From positions 38,800 through 102,799 of the forward strand of contig RZZW01000004.1 of assembly GCA_009929695.1 (NCBI GenBank): a stretch of DNA of 64,000 nt. The letters run 5' to 3'. The notes below the pieces were generated by a model, which was not told the DNA's origin, did not search any database, and saw only the letters and a program-made list of their open reading frames with translations. A program made the position numbers and the translations under genes. Each line of letters opens with the position of its first letter. The stretch's first letter is position 1. This stretch comes from Clostridia bacterium. GTDB lineage: Bacteria; Bacillota; Clostridia; Oscillospirales; Ruminococcaceae. Of this stretch, positions 43,598 through 53,228 are shown in pieces.

Positions 43598-44756
43598 TTA
43601 TTTTATGGCGACAAGCGAGCCGATTGTGGACGCAAGCGACGCTATAACGACTAAAGCCTGCAAAGGCAAAGTGCCCGCGCGCCCGCATATTAGGCTGTGC
43701 CCTTCTCTGTGGCGCGAGCGGTTATACGCCACTATTACGCCTACGCCTGTGAGCACATGAACAACACCCGCCATGCGCGTGAAGCCGACAAAGCTTGCAA
43801 CGCCCACAAGCGCCACGCAAAGGCTCGGCAGGCTTGCTACAGCCCAGCTTATGCGCGTGCCCCAGTGCATTTGCTCATTGACAATATCGCGCAAATTGAG
43901 CGTGTTTGCCCAAAACGACGTCGCGAGCGCGAGCATCGAAAACACGTAGCCCACTACGCCGACCCACCCGCCAAGCTTTGCCGAAAGGTCGACAAGCGCG
44001 CCGTTTTCGGTTATGCTGCTTCCAACGCCGAGCAGCGTAATAAGCGTGATGATGAGCACAAGAAAAAGGTTTATGCCTGTGCCCGCCGCGATTGCGCTGC
44101 GTATCTTTTTAACGTCGCCGTCAAGCCCTTTTACTACCTGCGGGACGCTCATTACAGCCGAAAGCGAAAATGAAATCATGCTGAAAAGCGCAAGCACATT
44201 GCCGCCCGACACAAATTTTGCCGATATCGGCTCTACGCCGTGCGCAAATGTGGCAATTACCAGTATGCCTATGACAGTCGCCATGCTGAACACGGCGATT
44301 TTTTCACAAAGCCCGACAAGCTTCATTCCGACGAACACAACTGACGCGGCAACAACGTAAAAAAGCAGCTTTGCGGCGATATCGGAAATCCCAAGCCACG
44401 CCGAAAGCACAGCGCCCGCGCCTGTGATGAAGCCGCTGACGTTCACAAGCACCGAAAAGCCAAGCAGTGCAAACGCAAGCCATGTGAATAATTTTTTGCA
44501 GCTTGCCTGTAAAAAACTCGGCTTCAAAGCATTTTATAAACTGTGCGCCGCCGTTATTTAATGAAAGCTCGGCAATCATAAAATGCAAAAGAAGATTTAT
44601 TATGTATACGACAGCCATCGTTATAAACAGCGACGAAAGGCTGTTGCGCGAGGCAAGATATGGAATTGAAAGTATTCCGCTGCCAACGCCGTGCCCTATA
44701 ATTATGCTCATTGCCTCGCCAAAGGTAAGCTTTGCTTCGCTTTTAATTTTCTGCAT
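43598..44756 (-). pseudogene. Amino acid permease, frameshifted at an A6 homopolymer (or sequencing error)
   Basis: ORF 44304-44756 supplies the N-terminus (GEAMSIIIGHGVGSGILSIPYLASRN) and ORF 43598-44527 the rest; removing one A from A6 (T6 at 44492-44497 on +) joins ...GKLQK to LFTWLAFALLG. Confidence 0.75.
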
Positions 44757-44826
44757 AAAACTTCTCCGTCGCTATTTATTATGTTAAAAAGAGTATATCG
44801 TATTTACTATAATACTTCAATTAAAA

Positions 44827-44856
44827 AAGCGACACAAAATGTGCCGCTTTTTTATA
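44827..44856. terminator. Rho-independent terminator
   Basis: aaaaaagcgacacaaaatgtgccgctttttta. Confidence 0.65.
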
Positions 44857-44869
44857 GTGCGTTTATAGA

Positions 44870-45025
44870 TTATCGCTCTTCAAAGCTCTTGCAGAAATGC
44901 GGGGTCGCAACTGCGTCCTCTGATGTTACCATATGTGTGATCTCGACTTTGCCAAGGTCGCACTTTTCGCACGAACAATTATGAACACACTCGCAAACAT
45001 CACATTTTACTCCGTTATTTTCCAT
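44870..45025 (-). CDS. DUF1540-like small Cys-rich protein (51 aa)
   Basis: MENNGVKCDVCECVHNCSCEKCDLGKVEITHMVTSEDAVATPHFCKSFEER; RBS aggaggtgag upstream; below the length cutoff of the ORF track. Confidence 0.75.
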   Translation of the reverse strand: MENNGVKCDVCECVHNCSCEKCDLGKVEITHMVTSEDAVATPHFCKSFEER

Positions 45026-45092
45026 TTATGCTCACCTCCTGTTGCTTTTATTATGCCCGCAAATGGCAAAGCTATTCAGTTTTTTAAAACTC

Positions 45093-45121
45093 TTGCAATT
45101 TACAAAGTTATATATTATAAT
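45093..45121 (+). promoter_or_regulatory. SigmaA-type promoter for SRP RNA
   Basis: TTGCAA-N17-TATAAT. Confidence 0.6.
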
Positions 45122-45128
45122 AATAGCT

Positions 45129-45312
45129 ACTCGGACAGTGCTAAGTGGTGCACTGTCGGGCATACAGTGGGCGGAGCTGCGCGATGAAGCTTCATGAACC
45201 ATGTCAGATGGGGAACCAAGCAGCATTAAGTGAAACGCTTTGTGCGCCGCAGTTTTCTGCCCACTGTATGCCCGACGGCGCAGTGGGCGTATTTTCGCCG
45301 CAGCCTGTCCTT
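45129..45312 (+). ncRNA. ffs: Signal recognition particle RNA
   Basis: Domain IV-like catgaaccatgtcagatggggaaccaagcagcattaagtg; long stem gtcgggcatacagtgggc/gcccactgtatgcccgac; upstream of dnaX-ybaB-recR. Ends approximate. Confidence 0.82.
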
Positions 45313-45340
45313 TGTTTTTGACAAAAGGAGGGGTTTAGCT

Positions 45341-46948
45341 TTGTACCGTGCACTTTACCGCAAATGGCGTCCCGCGACGTTTGAGGACGTAATTGGGCAA
45401 GCCGCCATAACAGACGCGCTGAAAAACCAAATCAGCCACGACAAAATAGGCCATGCCTATATGTTCACCGGCACGCGCGGCACAGGCAAAACCACCTGCG
45501 CAAAAATATTTGCAAAAGCAGTCAACTGCGAAACGCCAATAAACGGCGAGCCGTGCTGCAAATGCCCAACCTGCCTCGGCATAGACGACGGCAGCGTTAT
45601 GGACGTTGTCGAGATGGATGCGGCGTCAAACAACGGTGTTGACGATATCCGCGACTTGCGCGACGAGACGGCCTACACGCCGAGCCAGGGCAAATATAAG
45701 GTATATATAGTGGACGAGGTTCACATGCTTTCAAATTCCGCGTTCAACGCGCTTTTGAAAATACTTGAAGAACCGCCCTCACACGTTATTTTTATTCTCG
45801 CGACAACCGAGATACACAAGGTTCCAGCGACTATTCTATCGCGTTGCCAAAGGTACGATTTTGCAAGAATACCGCCCGACGCTATCGCGAAACGGCTTTT
45901 ATATGTAGCTTCACAGGAAAACATACAGCTTGACGACGCGGCGGCGGGGCTTATTGCACGCCTTGCCGACGGCGCAATGCGCGACGCGCTTTCTATCCTC
46001 GACACGTGCGCGGGCGTTTCAAGCGCAGTTGATGAAGCGCTTGTCAGGCGCATGGCGGGCGTTACGGATAAAAGCTATTTATTTGACATTCAAACCGCTG
46101 TTTCAGAAAAAGATGTTCCAAAAGCTCTCGCGCTTATTGCAGAGTTAAGAGAAAAATCAGTTGACGTAAAGCGCATGTGCGACGAGCTTGTGCTCCATTA
46201 CCGCAATTTGCTTTTGGCAGGCTTCGCGAACGGCTCACAGCTTTTGACAGGTGTCAGCGCACAGGACGAGCAGAGATATATTGAAGCTTCAAAAGTCGTA
46301 AACCAAGCTGACGCACTTCGCGCTGTAAAAACCTTTTGTGAAGCGCTTGACAAAATGGGTAAAGGCACAGACGCACGCATTGAATTAGAACTTGCGGTGT
46401 TCAAGCTTTGCGGCGACGACGCTCCCCAGATAATCGCACAACCGACATTTAAGCCGGCACAGCCGCAAGCGTTTAGCCGCCAAAGCGTGCCTGAATATGT
46501 TGCACCCGCACAGCCTTTGCAGCAAGTGGCCGCGCCTGTTAAGGAGCAGCCTGTTGTCGAGGAGCTTCCGAAGCAGCCCGAACTGCCCTCTCCTCCCCCA
46601 TTGCCTAGCGGCATTGAGCAGCAGGAATTTGAGCCGTGGGGACGCGTGATTGAGGCTATGCACAAAAAGGATATGTCTATTTACGCGAACATAAAGGACA
46701 CAAAGGCATATTATGACGGCAAGCGCGTGCTTATTGACGGCAGCGAGTTTTTCCTCACGTTTATACGCACAAATAAGTTTTCGGTAGAAGTGATAAAGCA
46801 GGTTATTGGCGAGGTCACGGGCGCAAAATATGCGATTGGGCCATACAAACGCCCACAGACCGCCGCACAGCAAAACGGTGATACCGCCGCCTCGACGCTT
46901 GAAAAATTAAGCGCCGCGGGCGTAGAGGTTGTTTATAATGATAAATAA
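45341..46948 (+). CDS. dnaX: DNA polymerase III subunit gamma/tau
   Basis: LYRALYRKWRPATFEDVIGQ, GTRGTGKTTCAKIFAKA, YIVDEVHMLSNSAFNALLKILEEPP; TTG start with RBS aaaggagg; the tracked start at 45230 lies inside the SRP RNA. Confidence 0.96.
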   Translation: MYRALYRKWRPATFEDVIGQAAITDALKNQISHDKIGHAYMFTGTRGTGKTTCAKIFAKAVNCETPINGEPCCKCPTCLGIDDGSVMDVVEMDAASNNGVDDIRDLRDETAYTPSQGKYKVYIVDEVHMLSNSAFNALLKILEEPPSHVIFILATTEIHKVPATILSRCQRYDFARIPPDAIAKRLLYVASQENIQLDDAAAGLIARLADGAMRDALSILDTCAGVSSAVDEALVRRMAGVTDKSYLFDIQTAVSEKDVPKALALIAELREKSVDVKRMCDELVLHYRNLLLAGFANGSQLLTGVSAQDEQRYIEASKVVNQADALRAVKTFCEALDKMGKGTDARIELELAVFKLCGDDAPQIIAQPTFKPAQPQAFSRQSVPEYVAPAQPLQQVAAPVKEQPVVEELPKQPELPSPPPLPSGIEQQEFEPWGRVIEAMHKKDMSIYANIKDTKAYYDGKRVLIDGSEFFLTFIRTNKFSVEVIKQVIGEVTGAKYAIGPYKRPQTAAQQNGDTAASTLEKLSAAGVEVVYNDK

Positions 46949-46963
46949 AGGAGTACAATAATT

Positions 46964-47302
46964 ATGAAAGCAAGACTTCCGCAGGGATACGGCAAACAGA
47001 ACATGAACCAGCTTATGCAGCAGGCACAGCAGGTGCAGGAAAACATGAAGGCAAAGCAGGCAGAGCTCGAGGAGACAGAATACAGCGTCACCTCCGGAGG
47101 CGGCATGGTTGAGATAACAATGAAGGGCACTCATCAGGTTACAAAGCTGAAAATAAACCCTGACGTTGTTCAGCCGGACGACATTGAAATGCTTGAGGAC
47201 TTAGTTGCCGCAGCCGTAAACGAAGCAGTGCGCGTAGTTGACGAAGCGGGCGAAGCCGAGATGGGCGCGCTGACGAACGGGCTTAACATTCCCGGTTTGT
47301 AA
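46964..47302 (+). CDS. YbaB/EbfC family nucleoid-associated protein
   Basis: NMNQLMQQAQQVQENMKAKQAELEETEYSVTSGGGMVEITMKG; between dnaX and recR. Confidence 0.95.
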   Translation: MKARLPQGYGKQNMNQLMQQAQQVQENMKAKQAELEETEYSVTSGGGMVEITMKGTHQVTKLKINPDVVQPDDIEMLEDLVAAAVNEAVRVVDEAGEAEMGALTNGLNIPGL

Positions 47303-47324
47303 TTTATAAGGAGATAACTTCCCT

Positions 47325-47924
47325 ATGGCTTATAACGCAGCGCCGCTTGAGCGGCTGATAGAACAGTTTGCGCGACTGCCGGGCATTGGGCGCAAGGGTG
47401 CAACGCGCCTTGCGTATCAGGTGCTTGCCATGCCGCGCAGTCAGGCGCTTGATTTTGCAAAGGCAATTGAGGACGCGCATACAAAAATCCACAGATGCTC
47501 TGTATGTCAAAATTTTACGGAAAATGACATGTGCACCATATGCACAGGCGACACGCGCGACAAAAGCATGATATGTGTTGTCGAAAATCCGCGCGATGTT
47601 ACCGCGTTTGAGCGCACGAGGGACTACAAAGGTCTTTATCACGTTCTGCATGGGCTTATCTCGCCAATGGACGGCATCGGCGCGGAGCAGCTTTGCATAA
47701 AGGAGCTTCTCGCGAGGCTCAATGACGGCAGCGTTAAAGAGATAATAATGGCGACAAACCCGACTGTTGAGGGCGAAGCGACGGCGATGTATATAGCAAA
47801 GCTAGTCAAGCCGCTCGACATAAAGGTGACGCGCCTTGCCTATGGGCTTCCTGTCGGCAGCAATCTTGAATACGCCGACGAGGTGACGCTTGGCAGGTCG
47901 CTCGCAAACAGAAGCGAGTTGTAG
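47325..47924 (+). CDS. recR: Recombination mediator RecR
   Basis: [80 protein letters not shown]. Confidence 0.97.
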   Translation: MAYNAAPLERLIEQFARLPGIGRKGATRLAYQVLAMPRSQALDFAKAIEDAHTKIHRCSVCQNFTENDMCTICTGDTRDKSMICVVENPRDVTAFERTRDYKGLYHVLHGLISPMDGIGAEQLCIKELLARLNDGSVKEIIMATNPTVEGEATAMYIAKLVKPLDIKVTRLAYGLPVGSNLEYADEVTLGRSLANRSEL

Positions 47925-47947
47925 GGGACGGTGTCCTCGATGTCCCG
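47920..47947. repeat. Half-copy of the intergenic repeat seen at 9638-9724, overlapping the recR stop codon
   Basis: tgtaggggacggtgtcctcgatgtcccg versus tgtagggagcgatgccctcatcgctccg. Confidence 0.5.
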
Positions 47948-47991
47948 CCAAGTTTCGCCGCAATTTCACAAAATGGAGAGGAGCTGACAAA

Positions 47992-48465
47992 ATGGCTAAG
48001 GAAAAAAGCGCAAACAAAGTTATATCGTTAAACCGCAAGGCGCGGCATGACTATTTTGTCATTGAGGCTCTTGAAGCTGGTTTAGAGCTTATCGGCACGG
48101 AGGTAAAAAGCCTGCGTGCCGGTGAGGTTAACTTAAAGGACGCATGGGTTGAGAACGACAACGGCGAATTATACGTGCTCGGAATGCACATCAGCCCATA
48201 CGAAAAAGGAAACATTTTTAACCGCGACCCTGTGCGCAAGCGCCGTTTGCTTGTGCACAAAAGCGAGATACGCCATCTTTCGCAAGAGCAAAAGCTTCAA
48301 GGCTACGCGCTGATACCGCTTCAGCTTTATTTCAAGGGCGGCAAGGTTAAAATGGAGCTTGGACTTTGCAAGGGCAAAAAGGCGTATGACAAGCGTGCAA
48401 GCATTGCGGAGCGCGACGCGAAACGAGATATTGACCGCGCGATGAAATCGCAGTATAATGACTAG
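47992..48465 (+). CDS. smpB: SsrA-binding protein SmpB
   Basis: [56 protein letters not shown] at 47992. Confidence 0.97.
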   Translation: MAKEKSANKVISLNRKARHDYFVIEALEAGLELIGTEVKSLRAGEVNLKDAWVENDNGELYVLGMHISPYEKGNIFNRDPVRKRRLLVHKSEIRHLSQEQKLQGYALIPLQLYFKGGKVKMELGLCKGKKAYDKRASIAERDAKRDIDRAMKSQYND

Positions 48466-48493
48466 AGCGGGTTTGGGAAGTGCTCTAATATAT

Positions 48494-48838
48494 GGGGATG
48501 TAAAGGCTTCGACGGGGAGAGGAAAACGAGAGCAGCGGGTAGTGTTGGGAACACACTTAAAACGTCTCAAAACAAATAGCTAACAACAATAAATTAGCTG
48601 TAGCAGCCTAAGGGCTGCTCGTTCTGCCCACCTTAGTGCCGGGTGGGGTCAGGGCGTCGATTAGACACTGAACGTGAACGACATCAAGCTTTGTTTGCCG
48701 TCATGAACTGATGAAGCTACCAATCAAGCGGCAGGATTGTCGGCCTGCTTGAAAGGGAATGTTGCAGACAATCTGCACCCGGAGATACTATCGCGGCCCT
48801 TTTTTCGGACACGGGTTCAACTCCCGTCATCTCCACCA
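48494..48838 (+). ncRNA. ssrA: tmRNA; tag ANNNKLAVAA encoded at 48579-48611
   Basis: 5' ggggatgtaaaggcttcgacggg; 3' gggttcaactcccgtcatctccacca; immediately after smpB. Confidence 0.97.
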
Positions 48839-48858
48839 TAAAGAATGGTAGTAGAAGA

Positions 48859-48882
48859 TGTCATCGGCAGAAATGCCGATGA
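48859..48882 (+). terminator. Hairpin after ssrA
   Basis: gtcatcggca-gaaa-tgccgatgac, T-rich stretch further downstream. Confidence 0.65.
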
Positions 48883-49040
48883 CATTGCCATTTATAAGCC
48901 TTTTTTCTCAAAAAATAAGCGTTTTTTTACAAGTCATTTTCGTGGATGTGAAAACCTCAATTTTCGGGTGTCAGTGTATTCGAACTATCACGGTTTTGAA
49001 CATAATAAGCTCTAAAAACAAAGTACATAGTGGAAAAACA

Positions 49041-49186
49041 AAAAGTAGCTCCCTTTTTACACATCGCTACAAACCCAGTGTTTAAGCCACTTTGAGCGAC
49101 CCTTAAAAAAAGGGCGCCACTCATTACAACCAAATAAAATGTAAGTAAGGCTCTGATTTCACAGATAAGAAATCAGAGCCTTTTTT
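49041..49186 (+). promoter_or_regulatory. Structured leader unit 1 (ccctttttac...aaaaaaagggcgccac plus terminator-like hairpin)
   Basis: Second hairpin aaggctctgattt...aaatcagagccttttttg; followed by RBS-like aagaaagga and a tiny ATG ORF at 49214. Confidence 0.55.
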
Positions 49187-49255
49187 GCGTTTTAGAAGAA
49201 AGGAATTAAATCTATGAATATGACCTAAAGTACAGCCACTTCACTCGAATATACA

Positions 49256-49355
49256 GGTAGCGCCCTTTTTAATTAAAGGATTTAATAGGTAATTTCAAAA
49301 AGGGCGCCACTTCAAATTAAGGCCAAGTCTATGGAGAAATCCAAGACTTGGTCTT
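49256..49355 (+). promoter_or_regulatory. Structured leader unit 2 (gtagcgcccttttt...aaaaagggcgccac plus terminator-like hairpin)
   Basis: Inverted repeat gcgcccttttt/aaaaagggcgc, then ccaagtct...agacttggtcttttt; followed by gaaagga and the ORF at 49393. Confidence 0.6.
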
Positions 49356-49392
49356 TTTTAATTTCTACTAAAAACCGAAAGGATTGAGAACA

Positions 49393-50085
49393 ATGTCACG
49401 CTATTTTATGCATGGAACAAGCTTGCAGGAATCAGAGCAGATGATGATGTCTGTTCCTAATTTTTTACCGAGAACGAAAGGGATGATTATAATGGGACAG
49501 AAAACAATTGACGAAAAGGAAGAATTCAAGAGGTGTATCTATTGCAGTGAATACAGCAAGGGCGGTTGCCGAAGGGCACATTGCCCCTATCTTTTGGAGA
49601 GAGCAGATTTTGGTCATATCGGATATGCCGATTTTATCAAGGATAGCTTTTGGGACTCAGATAACTTCTTTTTTAAGAAACGACTCCGAGGTTTGTCTCG
49701 CAGCTTCACCGGTGAATGGTTCATGTCCTCCTATCACAAGGATAGATATTTGTGTCTTGCACAAGGTAGCGCCCTTTTGCAAAGCACAAAGAAACAGAAC
49801 CTTGCACTGCTGTATTTGCTGACAGCGAATGAACAGCTTTGGGATAGAGCCAAGGATCACATCTATTCAAACAAAATTGCACTATCGGAAATCCCTCTCA
49901 CCGGCATTAACACAACCTGTTATGCGTTGTTCCAAGCAGCTAAAACCATTGCAAGCGGTAAGCTGCACATCGAGGAAAATGAGCTTGCCGACAAAAATCT
50001 GATTGGTGAGGTTGCTTTTAAAACCATTATACAGTCTTTTTTAATTGCGAGATACGGCGATGAGATTATGACTGTGAAGCAGTAA
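49393..50085 (+). CDS. Uncharacterised mobile-element protein with Cys-rich N-terminal region
   Basis: MSRYFMHGTSLQESEQMMMSVPNFLPR...CIYCSEYSKGGCRRAHCPY; ATG start preferred over TTG at 49384. Confidence 0.6.
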   Translation: MSRYFMHGTSLQESEQMMMSVPNFLPRTKGMIIMGQKTIDEKEEFKRCIYCSEYSKGGCRRAHCPYLLERADFGHIGYADFIKDSFWDSDNFFFKKRLRGLSRSFTGEWFMSSYHKDRYLCLAQGSALLQSTKKQNLALLYLLTANEQLWDRAKDHIYSNKIALSEIPLTGINTTCYALFQAAKTIASGKLHIEENELADKNLIGEVAFKTIIQSFLIARYGDEIMTVKQ

Positions 50086-50113
50086 AAAGGAGCCTGTCGA
50101 AACAGACTCCTTT

Positions 50114-50320
50114 TTACCGATTGAGTTCTGGACACTCGAAAATGTCATTTGGGGTACATTCTAAGATTTGGCACAGAGCTTCAAGATTATCAAATTTTAT
50201 GGATTTGGTTTCGTTGTTTACCATTCGACTAAAATTCTGGTAGCTCATTCCCATCTGCTTATATAACCAATACTTAGTTTTGCCCTTATGCTCAAGGATT
50301 TCTAAAACCTTTAGCTTCAT
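50114..50320 (-). CDS. XRE/Cro family HTH regulator
   Basis: GKTKYWLYKQMGMSYQNFSRMVNNETKSIKFDNLEALCQILECTPNDIFE. Confidence 0.88.
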   Translation of the reverse strand: MKLKVLEILEHKGKTKYWLYKQMGMSYQNFSRMVNNETKSIKFDNLEALCQILECTPNDIFECPELNR

Positions 50321-50433
50321 ATCACCACACCTTTCTAACGGTATAGTAAGATATTACTAAATAACTTACTTAAACATATAGACTATTGCATTAGGTAATG
50401 GTATAGTTAGTGTCCATAGAAAGGAGAGATAAT

Positions 50434-50748
50434 ATGCAAACAAAAGAACAATCACTCTGTTTCACCGGTCATCGCAGTGAAAAGCTACCAAAAACAGAAG
50501 ATGGAATGGAAAAACTAAAATTAAAACTATGGGTGGAAATCGACAAAGCAATAGAAAATGGTATTGACACATTTTATTTCGGAGCTTGCTATGGTTTCGA
50601 CTTACTGTGTGCGGATATTGTAGCAAAGCGAAAACGAGTGATTAAAATGAGTAATCCAAAAATCATTAAATTAATTGCAGTAATCCCATTCGAGGAACAG
50701 GCATCACGATGGAAAGAATCAGACAGAGAAATCTATTACGATATATAA
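50434..50748 (+). pseudogene. SLOG/DUF1273-like protein, probably 3'-truncated
   Basis: SLCFTGHRSEKLP...DTFYFGACYGFDLLCADIVAKRKR...IAVIPFEEQASRW; ends abruptly before a TOPRIM-like fragment. Confidence 0.65.
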
Positions 50749-50749
50749 G

Positions 50750-51025
50750 CACACCGACTGGCAAAGTCACAGTTATGTGGCTCTCTGTGGTTTGTCGGAG
50801 CAAGCAATGATGAAACAGCTTGATAACAATGAAAATCTAAAAACCGTTGTCCTCTGCCTTGATAATGATATTGCAGGAAATAAGACCGCAGAAAAGTTTG
50901 AAAAGCTACTTACAGAAAGAGAAATTGCGGCCACAAGACTGCTCCCAGTCCTCAAGGATTTTAACGAGGATTTGCAAGCACTGGTGCGTGAGCCTAAACA
51001 GGAAATGGAGCCGAAGATGGCGTAA
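50750..51025 (+). pseudogene. C-terminal fragment of a DUF3991/TOPRIM mobile-element protein
   Basis: VALCGLSEQAMMKQLDNNENLKTVVLCLDNDIAGNKTAEKFEKLL...LPVLKDFNEDLQAL: TOPRIM-like DND motif without the N-terminal domain. Confidence 0.65.
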
Positions 51026-51058
51026 ACTTAGAGGGATAGCAAATCACTTGCTATCCCT

Positions 51059-51277
51059 CTAAGCCTTATCTGTTTTTGTTTTATAAATAATGACAGGCAT
51101 CTGTTTTGTTTTTTTACCTACGGTTTTTCTTTGTAAGGCAAACACCATATCGCTTGTGCGTTCAAAATATCCGATATCCTTTTTCCAACTGATACCACAG
51201 TTACAATGCTGAAATCCGATAAATTGTTGTTTCATTTTCCTACCACAGTTCGGACAGATCTTGTTACTGTTTCCCAA
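51059..51277 (-). CDS. Small zinc-ribbon protein
   Basis: KICPNCGRKMKQQFIGFQHCNCGISWKKDIGYFERTSD. Confidence 0.5.
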   Translation of the reverse strand: MGNSNKICPNCGRKMKQQFIGFQHCNCGISWKKDIGYFERTSDMVFALQRKTVGKKTKQMPVIIYKTKTDKA

Positions 51278-51335
51278 CTACACCACCTCAAGAAAAGTAT
51301 ACCATCAAAATCTATAAAAAGAAAGGAGTCCTCAC

Positions 51336-53225
51336 ATGAACGAACCTATTAGCATTTTAATTACCCTTGCATTTGTCATGTTCATCGTCATAGGCGGTCT
51401 TTCCATGATTGCCCATTTCTATACCCTAAACGGAATTAAATCCAAAACTGTTGGTGATGGACAGCATGGTGTTGCAAGGTTTCTCACTGGCAAGGAAATC
51501 AAAAAAGTGTACCAGCTCATAAAATACGATGTGAAGCATTGGCGAAAGGGCAAAAACCTTCCCACCGAGCAAGGCTTGGTGGTCGGCTCTGCCTCAAAGT
51601 CACTGGTGGATAGAATCAAAGGTAACAATGATGTGGTAGGATTGGTGGACAAAGGCGATGTTCACTGTCTTATGATCGGTGCCGCCGGTGTTGGTAAAAC
51701 TGCATTCTTCTTGTACCCTAACTTAGAATACGCTTGTGCCAGTGGAATGTCATTCATAACAACCGATACAAAGGGAGATTTGGCTCGAAACTACGGAGCA
51801 ATCGCCAAGGAATACTATGGCTACAACATAGCTGTTATAGACTTGCGTAACCCCACCAAGAGTGACGGAAACAATCTTCTTCATCTCGTCAATAAGTATA
51901 TGGACATCTATCGTGCCGATAACACCAACCTTATGGCTAAAGCTAAAGCAGAAAAGTATGCCAAGATTATTGCAAAAACCATTATCTGTACCGATGGAGA
52001 TAATTCCTCTATGGGACAAAATGCGTTCTTCTATGACTCAGCAGAGGGATTGCTCTCGGCTGTTATTTTGTTACTCGCAGAGTTTATGCCGCCTACTGAA
52101 ATTGATGGACAAATGGTTGATAGACGCCATATAGTTTCGGTGTTTAAAATGGTGCAAGACCTTACTGCACAGGGTAAAGCCAAAGGTAAAAGTCAGTTTC
52201 AAGAGCTGATGGAATTGTTGCCTTCCACCCATAAAGCCAGATGGTTTGCGGGTGCAGCACTCAATTCAAGTGAGGCAGCTATGGCATCGGTTCTCTCCAC
52301 CGTGCTGTCCCGGCTCAACGCATTTCTTGATACAGAGATGGAACAGATTCTGTGTTTTCATACAGCCATTGATGCAGAAAAGTTCTGCGCCGAGAAGTCG
52401 GCTATCTTTTTAATACTCCCCGAAGAAGATAACACAAAATATTTTATGGTCAGCCTATTCCTCCAACAGTTCTATCGTGAAATGCTTGCCGTAGCAGATG
52501 AGCATGGTGGAAAGCTACCCAACCGAGTTGTCATCTATGCCGATGAGATTGGCACAATACCGAAAATCGACAGCTTTGAAATGATGCTATCCGCAGGCAG
52601 ATCAAGAAGAATTTCCGTTGTACCAATCATTCAGTCCTTTGCCCAGCTTGACAAAAACTATGGAAAAGAAGGCTCCGAAATCATAACCGATAACTGCCAG
52701 CTCACTATCTTTGGTGGCTTTGCACCGAACTCCGAAACTGCAGAAACATTATCAAAAGCCCTTGGTACAAGAACCGTTATGAGTGGCAGCATCAGCCGAG
52801 GAAAGAACGATCCGTCACAGTCTTTGCAAATGATGGAACGACCACTGCTTACATCTGATGAACTGAAGTCGCTGAAAAAAGGCAGCTTTGTTGTGATGAA
52901 AACAGGCACACATCCCATGCAGACGAGGCTGCGATTGTTCCTCGACTGGGGTATCACATTTGACAAAACCTATGAAATAGAGCAGCGAGCCAATCGTAAA
53001 GTACATTATGCTGATAAAACTGAGTTAGAACAAAATATCATCGAAGCCTTTGGCAACAGCAAGTCCTATTCCCAAACGCCACCTGCTACTGAAAGCAGAA
53101 AATCTAATGATAGCATGGTTCACAGTCCAGCCACACAGCAAGACAAGAAAGCACAAAGAGGCAAAGGTAGCAGTTATTCAGCAGACAAAGTCAATCAAAA
53201 AATGAGTAGCGAAGAAAGGAATTAA
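51336..53225 (+). CDS. VirD4/TraG type IV coupling protein
   Basis: Walker A GAAGVGKTAFFLYPNLE, FITTDTKGDLARNYG, VVIYADEIGTIPKIDSFEMMLSAGRSRRISVVPIIQSFAQLDKNYG. Confidence 0.93.
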   Translation: MNEPISILITLAFVMFIVIGGLSMIAHFYTLNGIKSKTVGDGQHGVARFLTGKEIKKVYQLIKYDVKHWRKGKNLPTEQGLVVGSASKSLVDRIKGNNDVVGLVDKGDVHCLMIGAAGVGKTAFFLYPNLEYACASGMSFITTDTKGDLARNYGAIAKEYYGYNIAVIDLRNPTKSDGNNLLHLVNKYMDIYRADNTNLMAKAKAEKYAKIIAKTIICTDGDNSSMGQNAFFYDSAEGLLSAVILLLAEFMPPTEIDGQMVDRRHIVSVFKMVQDLTAQGKAKGKSQFQELMELLPSTHKARWFAGAALNSSEAAMASVLSTVLSRLNAFLDTEMEQILCFHTAIDAEKFCAEKSAIFLILPEEDNTKYFMVSLFLQQFYREMLAVADEHGGKLPNRVVIYADEIGTIPKIDSFEMMLSAGRSRRISVVPIIQSFAQLDKNYGKEGSEIITDNCQLTIFGGFAPNSETAETLSKALGTRTVMSGSISRGKNDPSQSLQMMERPLLTSDELKSLKKGSFVVMKTGTHPMQTRLRLFLDWGITFDKTYEIEQRANRKVHYADKTELEQNIIEAFGNSKSYSQTPPATESRKSNDSMVHSPATQQDKKAQRGKGSSYSADKVNQKMSSEERN

Positions 53226-53228
53226 CGT

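Noticed and set aside
45230-45340. Tracked N-terminal extension of dnaX starting at 45230
   Set aside because: Lies inside the SRP RNA; the conserved LYRALYRKWRP start follows an RBS at 45341.
48839-49400. CRISPR-like array from the repeated gggcgccac motif
   Set aside because: Only a few diverged, irregularly spaced copies forming hairpins; no spacer/repeat periodicity or cas genes.
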